This document shows positions 42,646 to 52,254 of a stretch of DNA of 64,000 nucleotides, piece by piece. The notes under the pieces are model-generated. The model had not been told where the DNA came from. It did no database searches and saw only the letters and a program-made list of their open reading frames with translations. Numbering within the stretch: the first letter of the stretch is position 1; each line of letters opens with the position of its first letter. Origin of the DNA: Prevotella sp. ne3005 (GTDB taxonomy: Bacteria > Bacteroidota > Bacteroidia > Bacteroidales > Bacteroidaceae); assembly GCF_900110085.1 (NCBI RefSeq), contig NZ_FOCK01000002.1:186001-250000 (forward strand). Reading direction: 5' to 3'. A program made the position numbers and the translations under genes.

Positions 42646-43959
42646 ATGACATATCAGGAAACGTGTGAATATCTCTACCACCAGATGCCGATGTTTGAGC
42701 GTCAAGGGGCTGACGGTTATAAAGAAGGGCTAAGCAATAGCATCACCCTCGATCAGCATTTCGGCCGCCCCCACAGCAAATATCGCACCATACATGTTGC
42801 CGGCACTAACGGCAAAGGATCATGTGCTCACACGCTTTCCGCCATCCTTCAGTCTTGTGGATATAAAGTGGGACTTTATACATCGCCCCATCTTGTAGAC
42901 TTTAGCGAACGTATCCGTATCAACGGACGACCGATTGAAGAAGAATATGTTGTAAACTTCGTGGAACAGGAGAAACCATTCTTTGCTCCTCTGCAGCCAT
43001 CTTTTTTTGAGGTCACTACAGCCATGGCCTTCAAATACTTTGCGGACAAGCAAGTGGATATTGCCGTTATAGAGGTTGGCATGGGCGGCCGTCTAGACTG
43101 TACGAACATCATCATGCCAATCTTATCGGTCATCACCAACATCAGTATGGACCACACGCAATTCCTTGGCAATTCACTCGAACTCATTGCCATAGAAAAA
43201 TCTGGAATCATCAAGCAGGGCATCCCTGTAGTCGTTGGAGAGACCGCGCCAGAGACACGTCCTGTTTTTGAGGCAATGGCTTCATCACTGAAAGCTCCCA
43301 TCACATTTGCAGAAGAACAGCAGGAGATTATATCCGTCAGCCAGAAACACAATCGGATTGAATACAACACGAAGAGCTTTGGTATTCTGGCTGGTGAGTT
43401 GAAAGGCAATTATCAGGAGAAAAATACCAATACCATTCTTTGTGCTGTAAAACAACTGGAAAAGCTTGGATATATGAACAAAGTCAATTGTCCAGCAAAT
43501 ACCGTCTGCACCAACAGAGAAGTCAGGGAAGGTTTTAAGAACGTTTGTTCACTCACAGGATTGAAAGGCCGTTGGCAGGTCATCAGTGAGGCACCCTTGA
43601 CTGTCTGTGATACAGGACACAATGTAGCCGGATGGGAATATCTGAGCAAACAGATTAGCGAAGTCCCTTGTGAACACAAGCATATTATCTTCGGCATGGT
43701 AGAGGATAAGGACGTGGAGGGTGTGATCTCCCTGCTGCCGAAAGATGCCACATACTACTTCACAAAAGCTGATAATAAGCGGGCCTTGTCGGAGAATATT
43801 CTGAAACTCTATGCTCAGGGTGCAGGCCTTAAAGGCGAGAGCTATCCAGATGTTATGAATGCCTGGGAGGCAGCCAAGAAACAGACGGCAAATAATGACT
43901 TTGTGTTTATTGGAGGTAGCAGTTATTTGGTTGCAGACTTCCTCAAAAACTGCATTTAG
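42646..43959 (+). CDS. folC: Folylpolyglutamate synthase / dihydrofolate synthase
   Basis: 437 residues. Mur-ligase-type ATP-binding loop GTNGKGSCAHTLSAIL near residue 50, the SPHLVDFSERIRING motif, and VGMGGRLDCTNI with ISMDHTQFLG. The C-terminal domain has VCDTGHNVAGW and FVFIGGSSYLVADFL. Adds glutamate to dihydropteroate and folates. It starts 16 bases after dnaJ and may be co-transcribed with it. Confidence 0.95.
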   Translation: MTYQETCEYLYHQMPMFERQGADGYKEGLSNSITLDQHFGRPHSKYRTIHVAGTNGKGSCAHTLSAILQSCGYKVGLYTSPHLVDFSERIRINGRPIEEEYVVNFVEQEKPFFAPLQPSFFEVTTAMAFKYFADKQVDIAVIEVGMGGRLDCTNIIMPILSVITNISMDHTQFLGNSLELIAIEKSGIIKQGIPVVVGETAPETRPVFEAMASSLKAPITFAEEQQEIISVSQKHNRIEYNTKSFGILAGELKGNYQEKNTNTILCAVKQLEKLGYMNKVNCPANTVCTNREVREGFKNVCSLTGLKGRWQVISEAPLTVCDTGHNVAGWEYLSKQISEVPCEHKHIIFGMVEDKDVEGVISLLPKDATYYFTKADNKRALSENILKLYAQGAGLKGESYPDVMNAWEAAKKQTANNDFVFIGGSSYLVADFLKNCI

Positions 43960-44023
43960 GCTTTTTTAATACAACAAAAACATTTTTTTCGTTGAATCCT
44001 TCGTCATTTTGAGATTTTTTGTG

Positions 44024-44031
44024 TTACTTTG
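44024..44031 (+). promoter_or_regulatory. Probable -7 box of the galactose operon
   Basis: TTACTTTG followed by CA (one mismatch to TAnnTTTG), 41 bases upstream of galM. A TTTG at 44008-44011 is only 12 bases away, so the -33 element is unclear. Confidence 0.45.
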
Positions 44032-44072
44032 CAGAAAATATTAGTAATTGTAACTAAAAACATATTTTCAAT

Positions 44073-45164
44073 ATGGCGAACACAACAGAAACAGCGAATC
44101 TGTGTGGTCTGAAGCGGGAGAACTTCCAGGCCACCATCAATGGTAAGAAAACAGACCTGTACATCCTCAGGAATCGTAAGGGTTATGAAGTGGCAATCTC
44201 AAATTATGGAGGTGCCATTTGTGCAATTATGGTCCCCGATAAGGATGGCAAAGTAGCTAACGTCATTCAAGGACATGACAGCATTAAGCAGCTCACCAGC
44301 GGTAACGAGCCCTACCTCTCGACCCTTATTGGCCGATGGGGCAACCGTATCTGCAAGGGACAGTTTACGCTTAATGGCAAAGAATACCAGTTGGCTCTCA
44401 ACGACGGTCCCAACCACCTTCATGGCGGTGCTGTAGGCTTCAATGCCAAGGTATGGGATGCTCGTCAGATGGGACCTCGCTCACTGGCCTTGCATCGTAT
44501 TTCATCATATGGTGAGGAAGGTTATACCGGTGAGCTCGACGTTACAGTAGAATTCACATTCACCGACCTCAATGAACTAGTGATTGAGTATTTGGCCACC
44601 ACCAACAAGAAGACGATTGTCAACCTGACACATCACGCTTTCTTCTCACTGGCTGGTACTGCTGATCCCACCCCAACCATCGAGGATCAAATCTGCGAAA
44701 TCAATGCCGACTTCTATCTGCCAACCGACGCTACTGCCATCCCAACTGGTGAGATTCTAAAGGTTGAGGGGACTCCATTCGATTTCCGTACTCCGAAAAC
44801 CTTCGGACAGGACATCAATGCTGACCATGAGCAGATTAAATTTGGTAAAGGCTTCGATCATAACTACGTACTCAACAAGCGCGAGGAAGGTGAACTGAGC
44901 TTTGCTGCCAGAATCACCGAACCTAAGAGTGGACGTACACTGGAGTGCTATACCACAGAGCCAGGAATGCAGCTCTATACAGCTAACTACGCTAGCGGAT
45001 ACAAGGGTGCTAATGGTTGTACATTCCCATTCCGTTCTGCCGTATGTCTGGAGACCCAGCACTTCCCCGACACACCGAATCGCCCGTACTTCCCCAGCGT
45101 TGTACTGCGTCCCGGTCAGACTTATAAGCACAAGACCATCTACCGCTTCGGTGTTGTTGAGTAA
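44073..45164 (+). CDS. galM: Aldose 1-epimerase (mutarotase), cytoplasmic
   Basis: 363 residues, no signal peptide. Family landmarks are NYGGAICAIMVPDKDG, IGRWGNRICKGQF, NGPNHLHGG (as DGPNHLHGGAVGFN), the catalytic His in VNLTHHAFFSLAG and PFRSAVCLETQHFPD with the catalytic Glu. Interconverts alpha and beta anomers of galactose or other aldoses. First of three genes (galM, MFS transporter, galK) with gaps of 28 and 32 bases, clearly one operon for galactose. Confidence 0.94.
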   Translation: MANTTETANLCGLKRENFQATINGKKTDLYILRNRKGYEVAISNYGGAICAIMVPDKDGKVANVIQGHDSIKQLTSGNEPYLSTLIGRWGNRICKGQFTLNGKEYQLALNDGPNHLHGGAVGFNAKVWDARQMGPRSLALHRISSYGEEGYTGELDVTVEFTFTDLNELVIEYLATTNKKTIVNLTHHAFFSLAGTADPTPTIEDQICEINADFYLPTDATAIPTGEILKVEGTPFDFRTPKTFGQDINADHEQIKFGKGFDHNYVLNKREEGELSFAARITEPKSGRTLECYTTEPGMQLYTANYASGYKGANGCTFPFRSAVCLETQHFPDTPNRPYFPSVVLRPGQTYKHKTIYRFGVVE

Positions 45165-45192
45165 ACCGTAAACTTATAACGCAAACTCTTTT

Positions 45193-46470
45193 ATGACTGA
45201 GACAAAGAACAATGGCAAACTGATTGCCATCATCACGATGTGTTTCATCTTCGCGATGATTAGCTTTGTGACGAATATGGGAGCCCCATTTGGAAACATT
45301 TGGGGCTTCGAGTATCCCTTTGCCAAGGCTTGGGGTAACCTGATGAACTTCGCTGCCTACCTCTTTATGGGAATCCCAGCAGGTAAGATGCTCGTCAAGT
45401 TTGGATACAAGAAGACCGCCCTCATCGCTCTGATTGTGGGTATTGTCGGTTTGGTTTTCCAGTATCTCTCAAGTCTGGTAGGTGCAGGTACTTATGTGTT
45501 CACATATGATAGTATCCCCGTAGCCCTCAACCTCATTATCTATCTTTTGGGTGCCTTCATCTGCGGATTCTGTGTCTGCATGCTCAACACGGTGGTGAAC
45601 CCGATGCTGAACCTCCTCGGAGGCGGTGGCAACAAGGGTAACCAGCTGATTCAGGTGGGTGGTACACTGAACTCTCTGACTGGCACACTTACCCCGCTGC
45701 TGGCAGGTATTCTCGTAGGCACCGTGACTAAGGACACCAGTATGAGTGACGTTGCTCCCCTGCTGTTCATCGGCATGGCCGTATTCGCCATCTCTTTCGT
45801 TATTATCAGCCGAGTCACCATTCCCGAGCCCACACTAGGTAAGGTTCAGCCGAAGTATGAACGCAGTCCACTGGCCTTCCGCCACTGTCTGCTTGGCGTT
45901 GTTGCCATCTTCTTCTATGTAGGTATCGAGATTGGCATTCCCATGGAGTTGAATTTCTATGTAACCGATCTTGGCTTTGAGGGTGCTGCAGCCGTCGGCG
46001 GTACACTTGCCGCTGCTTATTGGCTTCTGATGATGATTGGGCGTGCTTGTTCGAGCGCTATCTCAGGCAAGGTATCAACCAAGCTCCAGCTGTCTACGGT
46101 TAGTGCTGTGGCTATCATCCTGTTGCTTATTGCAATCTTCATGCCCGAGAGTGTCACCATCAGTTTCAGCGGCCATGACGTTCCTGCCAAGGCATTCCTG
46201 ATTCCTGCTTGCGGACTTTGCACCTCTATCATGTGGGGAGGAATCTTCAACCTCTCTGTTGAGGGTCTCGGCAAATATACAGAGGCAGCATCTGGCATCT
46301 TCATGACAATGGTGGTTGGCGGTGGCATCATGCCGCTTATTCAGGAGGCTATGGCCAAGTCGGCTGGCCCCATCTTCAGCTATTGGCTTGTTATCGCCAT
46401 GTTGGCCTACATTCTCTTCTATGCCCTCATCGGCTGTAAGAATGTGAACACCGACATCAAAGTAGACTAA
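45193..46470 (+). CDS. MFS sugar transporter of the galactose operon
   Basis: 425 residues with about twelve membrane helices. The loop after helix 2 is GIPAGKMLVKFGYKK, an MFS A-like motif; a second-half loop contains SAISGKVSTKLQL. It resembles Bacteroidota MFS sugar:cation symporters of the FucP/GluP type. Its place between galM and galK makes galactose (or glucose/galactose) the likely substrate. Confidence 0.85.
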   Translation: MTETKNNGKLIAIITMCFIFAMISFVTNMGAPFGNIWGFEYPFAKAWGNLMNFAAYLFMGIPAGKMLVKFGYKKTALIALIVGIVGLVFQYLSSLVGAGTYVFTYDSIPVALNLIIYLLGAFICGFCVCMLNTVVNPMLNLLGGGGNKGNQLIQVGGTLNSLTGTLTPLLAGILVGTVTKDTSMSDVAPLLFIGMAVFAISFVIISRVTIPEPTLGKVQPKYERSPLAFRHCLLGVVAIFFYVGIEIGIPMELNFYVTDLGFEGAAAVGGTLAAAYWLLMMIGRACSSAISGKVSTKLQLSTVSAVAIILLLIAIFMPESVTISFSGHDVPAKAFLIPACGLCTSIMWGGIFNLSVEGLGKYTEAASGIFMTMVVGGGIMPLIQEAMAKSAGPIFSYWLVIAMLAYILFYALIGCKNVNTDIKVD

Positions 46471-46502
46471 ATCACTAATCAATTTCATAAACGATTATTA
46501 AT

Positions 46503-47669
46503 ATGATGGATATCGAATTTGTAAGAAGCCGTTTCATCAAGCACTTTGATGGCAAGACCGGCAATGTATATGCTTCTCCTGGACGTATCAACCTCATCGG
46601 TGAGCACACTGATTATAATGGAGGCTTTGTATTCCCTGGCGCAGTAGACAAGGGTATCATGGCTGAGATGCGTGCCAATGGTACAGAAGATACCGTTATG
46701 GCCTATGCCATCGACCTGAAAGACCGCGTAGACTTCAAGCTCTCCGACCCTAATGGTCCTCGTGCTTCTTGGGCACGATACATCTATGGTATCTCTTTGG
46801 AGATGAAGAAGTTGGGCATACCTGTTAAAGGTTTTAACATCGCCTTTGCTGGTGATGTTCCCCTTGGTGCAGGCATGTCTTCTTCTGCTGCTATGGAGAG
46901 CTGCTTCGCCTGTGGCCTGAACGACATCTTCGGTGAGAATAAAGTATCTCAATGGGATATGGTCCTGGCAGGTCAAGCCACCGAGCACAATTATTGTGGT
47001 GTTAACTGTGGCATCATGGACCAGTTCGCTTCTGTCTTTGGAAAGGCTGGCTGCCTGATGCGTCTTGACTGCCGCAGTCGTGAGTTCGAGTATTTCCCCT
47101 TTAAGCCAGACGGTTATCGTCTCGTACTGCTTGATTCCGTGGTTAAGCACCAACTGGCGGGTTCACCTTATAACGACCGTCGCAATTCATGCGAGAATGT
47201 TGTTAAGCACATTGCCGCCAAGCATCCGGAAGGTAAGTTTGAGACCCTTCGTGACTGCACATGGGAACAACTCGACGAGGTTCGCGCTGAAGTGGGTGAA
47301 GAAGATTACAAGCGTGCTAAGTTCGTGCTTGGTGAAAAGGATCGCGTATTGGCCGTATGTGATGCCCTAAACGAAGGCGATTACGAGAAAGTTGGTGAAA
47401 TGATGTACAAGACCCACGAAGGACTGTCAAAAGATTATGAGGTTAGTTGTGAAGAACTTGACTATCTGAATGATCTTGCCAAGGAGAATGGTGTAACGGG
47501 CAGCCGTATTATGGGCGGTGGTTTCGGTGGTTGCACCATCAACCTTGTACGTAATGATCTCTACAAGCATTTCATCGAAGACGCCAAGACTAAATTCGCA
47601 GCCAAATATGGTCACGAGCCAAAGGTATACGATGTTGTCATCGGTGATGGTTCACGTAGGATTTGCTAA
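46503..47669 (+). CDS. galK: Galactokinase
   Basis: 388 residues of the GHMP kinase family. The signature SPGRINLIGEHTDYNGG is near residue 30, the ATP-binding VPLGAGMSSSAAMESC near 120 and the C-terminal motif IMGGGFGGCTINLV near 335. Phosphorylates galactose at C1. No galT or galE is present in the window, so the rest of the Leloir route must be elsewhere. Two ATG codons are adjacent at the start; either is possible. A strong terminator follows. Confidence 0.96.
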   Translation: MMDIEFVRSRFIKHFDGKTGNVYASPGRINLIGEHTDYNGGFVFPGAVDKGIMAEMRANGTEDTVMAYAIDLKDRVDFKLSDPNGPRASWARYIYGISLEMKKLGIPVKGFNIAFAGDVPLGAGMSSSAAMESCFACGLNDIFGENKVSQWDMVLAGQATEHNYCGVNCGIMDQFASVFGKAGCLMRLDCRSREFEYFPFKPDGYRLVLLDSVVKHQLAGSPYNDRRNSCENVVKHIAAKHPEGKFETLRDCTWEQLDEVRAEVGEEDYKRAKFVLGEKDRVLAVCDALNEGDYEKVGEMMYKTHEGLSKDYEVSCEELDYLNDLAKENGVTGSRIMGGGFGGCTINLVRNDLYKHFIEDAKTKFAAKYGHEPKVYDVVIGDGSRRIC

Positions 47670-47680
47670 CTCCGAAATGC

Positions 47681-47706
47681 TATAAACACACTATTTTGTG
47701 TTTATA
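47681..47706. other. 10-bp perfect hairpin after galK
   Basis: TATAAACACA (47681-47690) and TGTGTTTATA (47697-47706), 6-base loop. It is AT-rich with no T run, so it may be an mRNA-stabilising stem or a palindromic operator rather than a terminator. Confidence 0.55.
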
Positions 47707-47717
47707 AAGGTTAAATT

Positions 47718-47760
47718 TGTGCGGTAAGGTGTAAATATTACACTTTACCGCACATTTTTA
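47718..47760 (+). terminator. Strong terminator after galK
   Basis: A 17-bp stem (47718-47734 with 47738-47754, one G-U pair, loop ATA) beginning TGTGCGGTAA and followed by TTTTTA. Confidence 0.85.
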
Positions 47761-47794
47761 TATCCTTTTTCATTGTCAGTTCAAAAAATAATTG

Positions 47795-47802
47795 TAATTT
47801 TA
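47795..47802 (+). promoter_or_regulatory. Weak -7 box of the arabinose operon
   Basis: TAATTTTA (one mismatch to TAnnTTTG) with ATTG about 19 bases upstream, 53 bases before the ATG of the epimerase lipoprotein. A weak promoter fits regulated expression, but no operator was identified. Confidence 0.4.
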
Positions 47803-47855
47803 CACCCAAAAAGAAAAGATAACATAATTATATACAAACTTAAAACCGATTTAAA

Positions 47856-49037
47856 ATGAGAACATTCAAAGCAACATTGATGGGTATTGGCGTGGCTACG
47901 CTGATGCTCTCTGCTTGTGCTGGTAGCCAGCAGGCTCCACAACTCACGGTATCGGGTCTCGACCCTGCCAAGTTTGACACCACCATTCAGGCAAAGCCCG
48001 TAAAGCTCTACACACTAAAGAATGCCAACGGCATGGAAGTGTGTATTACGAACTATGGCGGCCGCATCGTATCGCTCTGCGTGCCTGACAAGGATGGTAA
48101 CCCTACAGATGTTGTACTTGGCTTTGACAACATTGCCCAATATGCCGACACAATCAACACCCCCTCGGACTATGGTTCCAGCGTAGGCCGTTATGCCAAC
48201 CGTATCAAGGATGGTATGTTTATTCTTAATGGTGACACCATCCAGCTGAAGAAAAATGACGGTCCTAACTGTCTGCATGGCGGTGGCAACACCGGTTGGA
48301 TGCATCAGGTATACGATGCAGAGCAAATTGGTGACTCCATCTTAAAGCTGACCATCGTGGCTGCAGAAGGTGAGAACGGTTTCCCCGGAAAGGTGATGGC
48401 CATCACTACCTATAAGGTAACTGCCGATAATATCCTCGATATGACTTGGGAGGCAGAGACTGACAAACCAACCATCATCAATCAAACCAATCACAACTAC
48501 TATAACCTGAGCGGCGACTTCACACAGCCAGGCTATGATCAGGTTCTCTATGTAAATGCAGACAATTTCACCCCCAGTGACAAGCTTTATATTCCGACAG
48601 GTGAAATCAAGTCTGTTGAGGGCACCCCTATGGACTTCCGTACACCACACGCCATCGGCGACAGTATCCAGTCTGAGTTCGATCAGATTCAGAATGCTAC
48701 AGGCTACGATCATAATTTCTGCCTGAATACGTTTAAGGACGGGAAGGGTGACGACACACAGGTTTGCGCAAGTCTCTACTCTCCCAAGACAGGTATTTTC
48801 ATGGAGATGTTCACCAACGAACCTGGTGTTCAGGTATATAGTGGAAACTTCCAGGGTGTTGGTGCTGACAAGGACATCGCCCGTAAGCATGGCATTACGT
48901 ATCCCAAACACGTGAGCGTATGTCTTGAGAGCCAGAAGTATCCAGACTCTCCCAACCATCCCGACTGGATACTGCCTACGCTAAATCCAGGCGAGAAATA
49001 CTATAGCCACGCAGCATATAAATTCTCAATCAAATAA
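47856..49037 (+). CDS. Aldose 1-epimerase lipoprotein
   Basis: 393 residues. Lipoprotein signal ending LMLSAC (Cys near 21), so it acts outside the cytoplasm. Epimerase motifs: NYGGRIVSLCVPDKDG, VGRYANRIKDGMF, DGPNCLHGGGNTGW, the catalytic His in INQTNHNYYNLSG and VCLESQKYPDSPNHPDW. A periplasmic mutarotase would speed conversion of sugars released by surface glycosidases before import. It starts a seven-gene run with a sodium sugar transporter, araR, araD, araA, araB and abfA. Confidence 0.93.
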   Translation: MRTFKATLMGIGVATLMLSACAGSQQAPQLTVSGLDPAKFDTTIQAKPVKLYTLKNANGMEVCITNYGGRIVSLCVPDKDGNPTDVVLGFDNIAQYADTINTPSDYGSSVGRYANRIKDGMFILNGDTIQLKKNDGPNCLHGGGNTGWMHQVYDAEQIGDSILKLTIVAAEGENGFPGKVMAITTYKVTADNILDMTWEAETDKPTIINQTNHNYYNLSGDFTQPGYDQVLYVNADNFTPSDKLYIPTGEIKSVEGTPMDFRTPHAIGDSIQSEFDQIQNATGYDHNFCLNTFKDGKGDDTQVCASLYSPKTGIFMEMFTNEPGVQVYSGNFQGVGADKDIARKHGITYPKHVSVCLESQKYPDSPNHPDWILPTLNPGEKYYSHAAYKFSIK

Positions 49038-49059
49038 TTACTAATTAAAGACTAAATCA

Positions 49060-50805
49060 ATGAATTGGAGTTCAAATGAATTTATCTGGCTCGACTGGGT
49101 AGTCCTTGTCGTTGGCCTGTTAGGAGTGGTGGCTGCAGTATGGTATGCCATCTGGAAAGACAAAAAAGCCCAGAAGGGTGAAGACTCTTCGGCTTATCTT
49201 TTTGGTAAGGGTGAGCCTTGGTATGTAATCGGTATGGCTATCTTCGCTGCCAACATCGGATCTGAGCACCTCGTAGGTCTTGCCGGTACAGGCGCCAAGG
49301 ATGGTGTGGGTATGGCCCACTGGGAGATGCAGGGATGGATGATTCTGATTCTTGGATGGCTCTTCGTACCTTTCTATCAGTTGCTTATCAACAAAATGGG
49401 TAAGATTATCACAATGCCCGATTTCCTAAAGTTCCGTTACACACAGCGTACAGGTTCCTGGCTCTCCATCATCACTTTGGTTGCCTATGTACTGACTAAG
49501 GTATCAGTAACAGCTTTTACGGGTGGTATTTTCTTCAAGTATCTCCTCGGTATTCCATTCTGGTATGGCGCTATTGGACTGATTGCCATTACAGCCGTTT
49601 TCACCGTATTCGGTGGCATGAAGGGTGTGATGACACTGTCATCCATTCAGACACCTATTCTTATTATAGGTTCGTTCCTCGTACTATTTCTTGGTCTCTC
49701 TGCCCTCGGTGACGGCAGCATCACTCAAGGTTGGTCAAATATGATGGCAGCATGTAACGCCGCACATGATGGATTTGGAACCACACATATGTTCCATACA
49801 GATCCAGGCGACCCGATGTATCCTCAGTTCCCTGGCTACGTAGTGTTCCTCGGAGCCTCGATCATTGGTTTCTGGTACTGGTGTACTGACCAGCATATCG
49901 TTCAGCGTGTACTCGGACAGGTTCCTGGTGAAGACAATAAGGTGGTGATGGCTCGCGCACGCCGTGGTACCATTGCTGCAGGTTTCTTCAAACTACTCCC
50001 CTGCTTCATGTTCCTGATTCCCGGTATGATTGCATATGCCCTCTCACTGAAGACCGGCAGCGGTATCGAGATGGACATCTATAACCATGAGTCTACCGAT
50101 GGTGCTTTCGCTATGATGGTGAAGAACATCCTGCCTGCCGGTATCAAAGGTATCGTGACGATTGGTTTCGTTTGCGCTCTGGTGGCTTCTCTGGCAGCAT
50201 TCTTCAACTCTTGCGCTACTCTTTTCACTGAAGACTTCTACAAGCCGATGAAGAAAGGCATGAGCGAGGCTCATTATGTATTTGTAGGCCGTATGGCTAC
50301 AGTTGTCGTTGTACTCCTCGGCCTGGCTTGGATGCCAATCATGATGAACATGGGCAACCTCTACAGCTATCTGCAGGATATACAGTCGCTGATTGCTCCG
50401 GCTATGGTGGCAGTATTCACGCTGGGTATCTTCTCCAAGAAGATTACACCAAAGGCTGGTGAATGGGGACTCATCGGTGGATTCCTCATCGGTATGATTC
50501 GCCTCGTTACAAATGTTATCACTGACTCAGGTAAGGCTACTATGGATGGTGCCTTCTGGGATGCCACCTCATGGTTCTGGCAGACCAACTGGCTCATCTT
50601 CGAGTGCTGGCTCCTTGTATTCATCATCATCCTTATGGTTGTTGTCAGCTGCTTTACCCCCGCACCTTCGAAAGAACAAGTTGACGCTATCACCTTTACA
50701 CCAGAATTCAAGAAGAGCATTCGTGAGAGCTGGGGTGTATGGGATATCATCGGCACGTTAGTGGTTGTAGGTCTTGTCAGCTGCTTCTATGCTTATTTCT
50801 GGTAA
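49060..50805 (+). CDS. Sodium:solute symporter (SSS/SGLT family), probable arabinose importer
   Basis: 581 residues, about fourteen membrane helices. SSS features include AANIGSEHLVGLAGTGA in helix 2-3, FGGMKGVMTLSSIQTPILI, YWCTDQHIVQRVLG and ALVASLAAFFNSCATLFTEDFYKP with the conserved sodium-site Ser. It resembles vertebrate-SGLT-like sugar transporters. In the middle of the arabinose operon it most likely imports L-arabinose with sodium; substrate by context only. Confidence 0.9.
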   Translation: MNWSSNEFIWLDWVVLVVGLLGVVAAVWYAIWKDKKAQKGEDSSAYLFGKGEPWYVIGMAIFAANIGSEHLVGLAGTGAKDGVGMAHWEMQGWMILILGWLFVPFYQLLINKMGKIITMPDFLKFRYTQRTGSWLSIITLVAYVLTKVSVTAFTGGIFFKYLLGIPFWYGAIGLIAITAVFTVFGGMKGVMTLSSIQTPILIIGSFLVLFLGLSALGDGSITQGWSNMMAACNAAHDGFGTTHMFHTDPGDPMYPQFPGYVVFLGASIIGFWYWCTDQHIVQRVLGQVPGEDNKVVMARARRGTIAAGFFKLLPCFMFLIPGMIAYALSLKTGSGIEMDIYNHESTDGAFAMMVKNILPAGIKGIVTIGFVCALVASLAAFFNSCATLFTEDFYKPMKKGMSEAHYVFVGRMATVVVVLLGLAWMPIMMNMGNLYSYLQDIQSLIAPAMVAVFTLGIFSKKITPKAGEWGLIGGFLIGMIRLVTNVITDSGKATMDGAFWDATSWFWQTNWLIFECWLLVFIIILMVVVSCFTPAPSKEQVDAITFTPEFKKSIRESWGVWDIIGTLVVVGLVSCFYAYFW

Positions 50806-50829
50806 GAATCATCAAATTAAGATACAAAG

Positions 50830-51507
50830 ATGACAAAATTTTATGGTGAACATTCCAAAGTCTGGTTGTCGGTAGACTGTATCATCTTCGGTTTTGATGA
50901 AGGAAAGCTGAAGATCCTTATCGGTAGACGTAAGATGGATCCTGGTCGTGGCGAATGGAGCCTCTACGGAGGCTTCGTCGCCAGCGACGAAAGCGTCGAT
51001 GACGCCGCTACCCGTACCCTATACGAGCTTACCGGACTTCGGAATCTATTTATGCGCCAGGTAGGGGCATTTGGCAATGTTGACCGTGACCCTGGTGAGC
51101 GCGTAGTCTCTATCGCCTACTATGCCCTTATCAATGTCAAGGACTACGACGATGACCTTCGCATCAAGCACGGTGTTGAATGGATGGACATCAACGATAT
51201 TCCACAACTCTACTCCGACCACAACGAGATGGTCCGAAAGGCCCGCAAGATGATGAAGCAAAAGCTGTCACAGGAGCCTGTAGGTTTCCGTCTGCTTCCC
51301 AGTCTGTTTACCCTCACTCAGCTCCAGCGACTCTATGAGGCTGTAAACGGCGAAGAGCTCGACAAGCGTAACTTCCGCAAGCGCATCAAGGACATGGATT
51401 TCATCGAAAAGACAGATCTTATTGATAAAACCGGTTCCAAGCGCGGTGCCTATCTCTATCGTTTTAACAAACGAGCATATAACGAAGACCCCAACTTTAA
51501 ACTGTAA
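50830..51507 (+). CDS. araR: NrtR-type Nudix-HTH transcriptional regulator (probable AraR)
   Basis: 225 residues. N-terminal Nudix-like domain (1-140) and C-terminal winged helix (about 150-225, [32 protein letters not shown]). In the Nudix box [23 protein letters not shown] the catalytic REUxEE pattern is broken (RTLYEL), as in regulators that only bind ligand. A regulator of this type controls L-arabinose use in Bacteroides thetaiotaomicron (AraR), and the gene order here matches that setting. Probable repressor relieved by arabinose; that is transferred from the known family. Confidence 0.88.
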   Translation: MTKFYGEHSKVWLSVDCIIFGFDEGKLKILIGRRKMDPGRGEWSLYGGFVASDESVDDAATRTLYELTGLRNLFMRQVGAFGNVDRDPGERVVSIAYYALINVKDYDDDLRIKHGVEWMDINDIPQLYSDHNEMVRKARKMMKQKLSQEPVGFRLLPSLFTLTQLQRLYEAVNGEELDKRNFRKRIKDMDFIEKTDLIDKTGSKRGAYLYRFNKRAYNEDPNFKL

Positions 51508-51512
51508 AAGCA

Positions 51513-52223
51513 ATGTTAGAAGAACTCAAAGAAAAAGTATTCAAAGCAAACCTCGATCTCGTGAAGCAGAATCTGGTCATCTTCACATGGGGTAATGTCA
51601 GCGGTATTGACCGTGAACGCGGATTGGTAGTCATCAAACCCTCCGGCGTAGACTACGATGTGATGAAAGCATCCGATATGGTGGTTGTTGACCTCAATAC
51701 CGGAAAAGTTGTCGAAGGTGACTTGAATCCTTCATCCGACACCCCCACACACCTTGTATTATATAAAGCCTTCCCCAATATTCAGGGGGTGGTACACACC
51801 CACTCTACTTATGCCACAGCATTCGCTCAAGCTGGTCGTGACATCCCTAATATCGGAACCACTCATGCAGACTACTTCTACAAGGACATCCCTTGTACCC
51901 GTGATATGACAGAAGCAGAAGTAAAGGGCAACTACGAGTTGGAGACTGGCAATGTCATCGTCGACGAGATTCTGAACATCCGTAAGATCAACCCTGACCA
52001 TACGCCTGCCGTGTTGGTCAAGAATCACGGTCCATTCTCTTGGGGAACCTCTCCCGACAATGCCGTCTATAATGCCAAGGTGATGGAGCAGTGTGCCAAG
52101 ATGGCGTTCGTAGCTTTCTCGGTGAATCCGAACCTCACCATGAATCCGCTGCTTGTCGAAAAGCACTACATGCGCAAGCATGGGCCAAACGCCTATTATG
52201 GACAGAAAGGACAGAAACATTAA
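51513..52223 (+). CDS. araD: L-ribulose-5-phosphate 4-epimerase
   Basis: 236 residues, class II aldolase/epimerase fold. Motifs: [57 protein letters not shown] (metal His pair HTH) and [10 protein letters not shown]. Converts L-ribulose-5-phosphate to D-xylulose-5-phosphate, the last step of arabinose entry. It starts 5 bases after araR. Confidence 0.96.
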   Translation: MLEELKEKVFKANLDLVKQNLVIFTWGNVSGIDRERGLVVIKPSGVDYDVMKASDMVVVDLNTGKVVEGDLNPSSDTPTHLVLYKAFPNIQGVVHTHSTYATAFAQAGRDIPNIGTTHADYFYKDIPCTRDMTEAEVKGNYELETGNVIVDEILNIRKINPDHTPAVLVKNHGPFSWGTSPDNAVYNAKVMEQCAKMAFVAFSVNPNLTMNPLLVEKHYMRKHGPNAYYGQKGQKH

Positions 52224-52254
52224 TTAAAAACATATCATTAATAAACTTACAAAT

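Noticed and set aside
40860-43960. A heat-shock operator (CIRCE-like) for grpE-dnaJ
   Set aside because: No matching inverted repeat was seen upstream of grpE.
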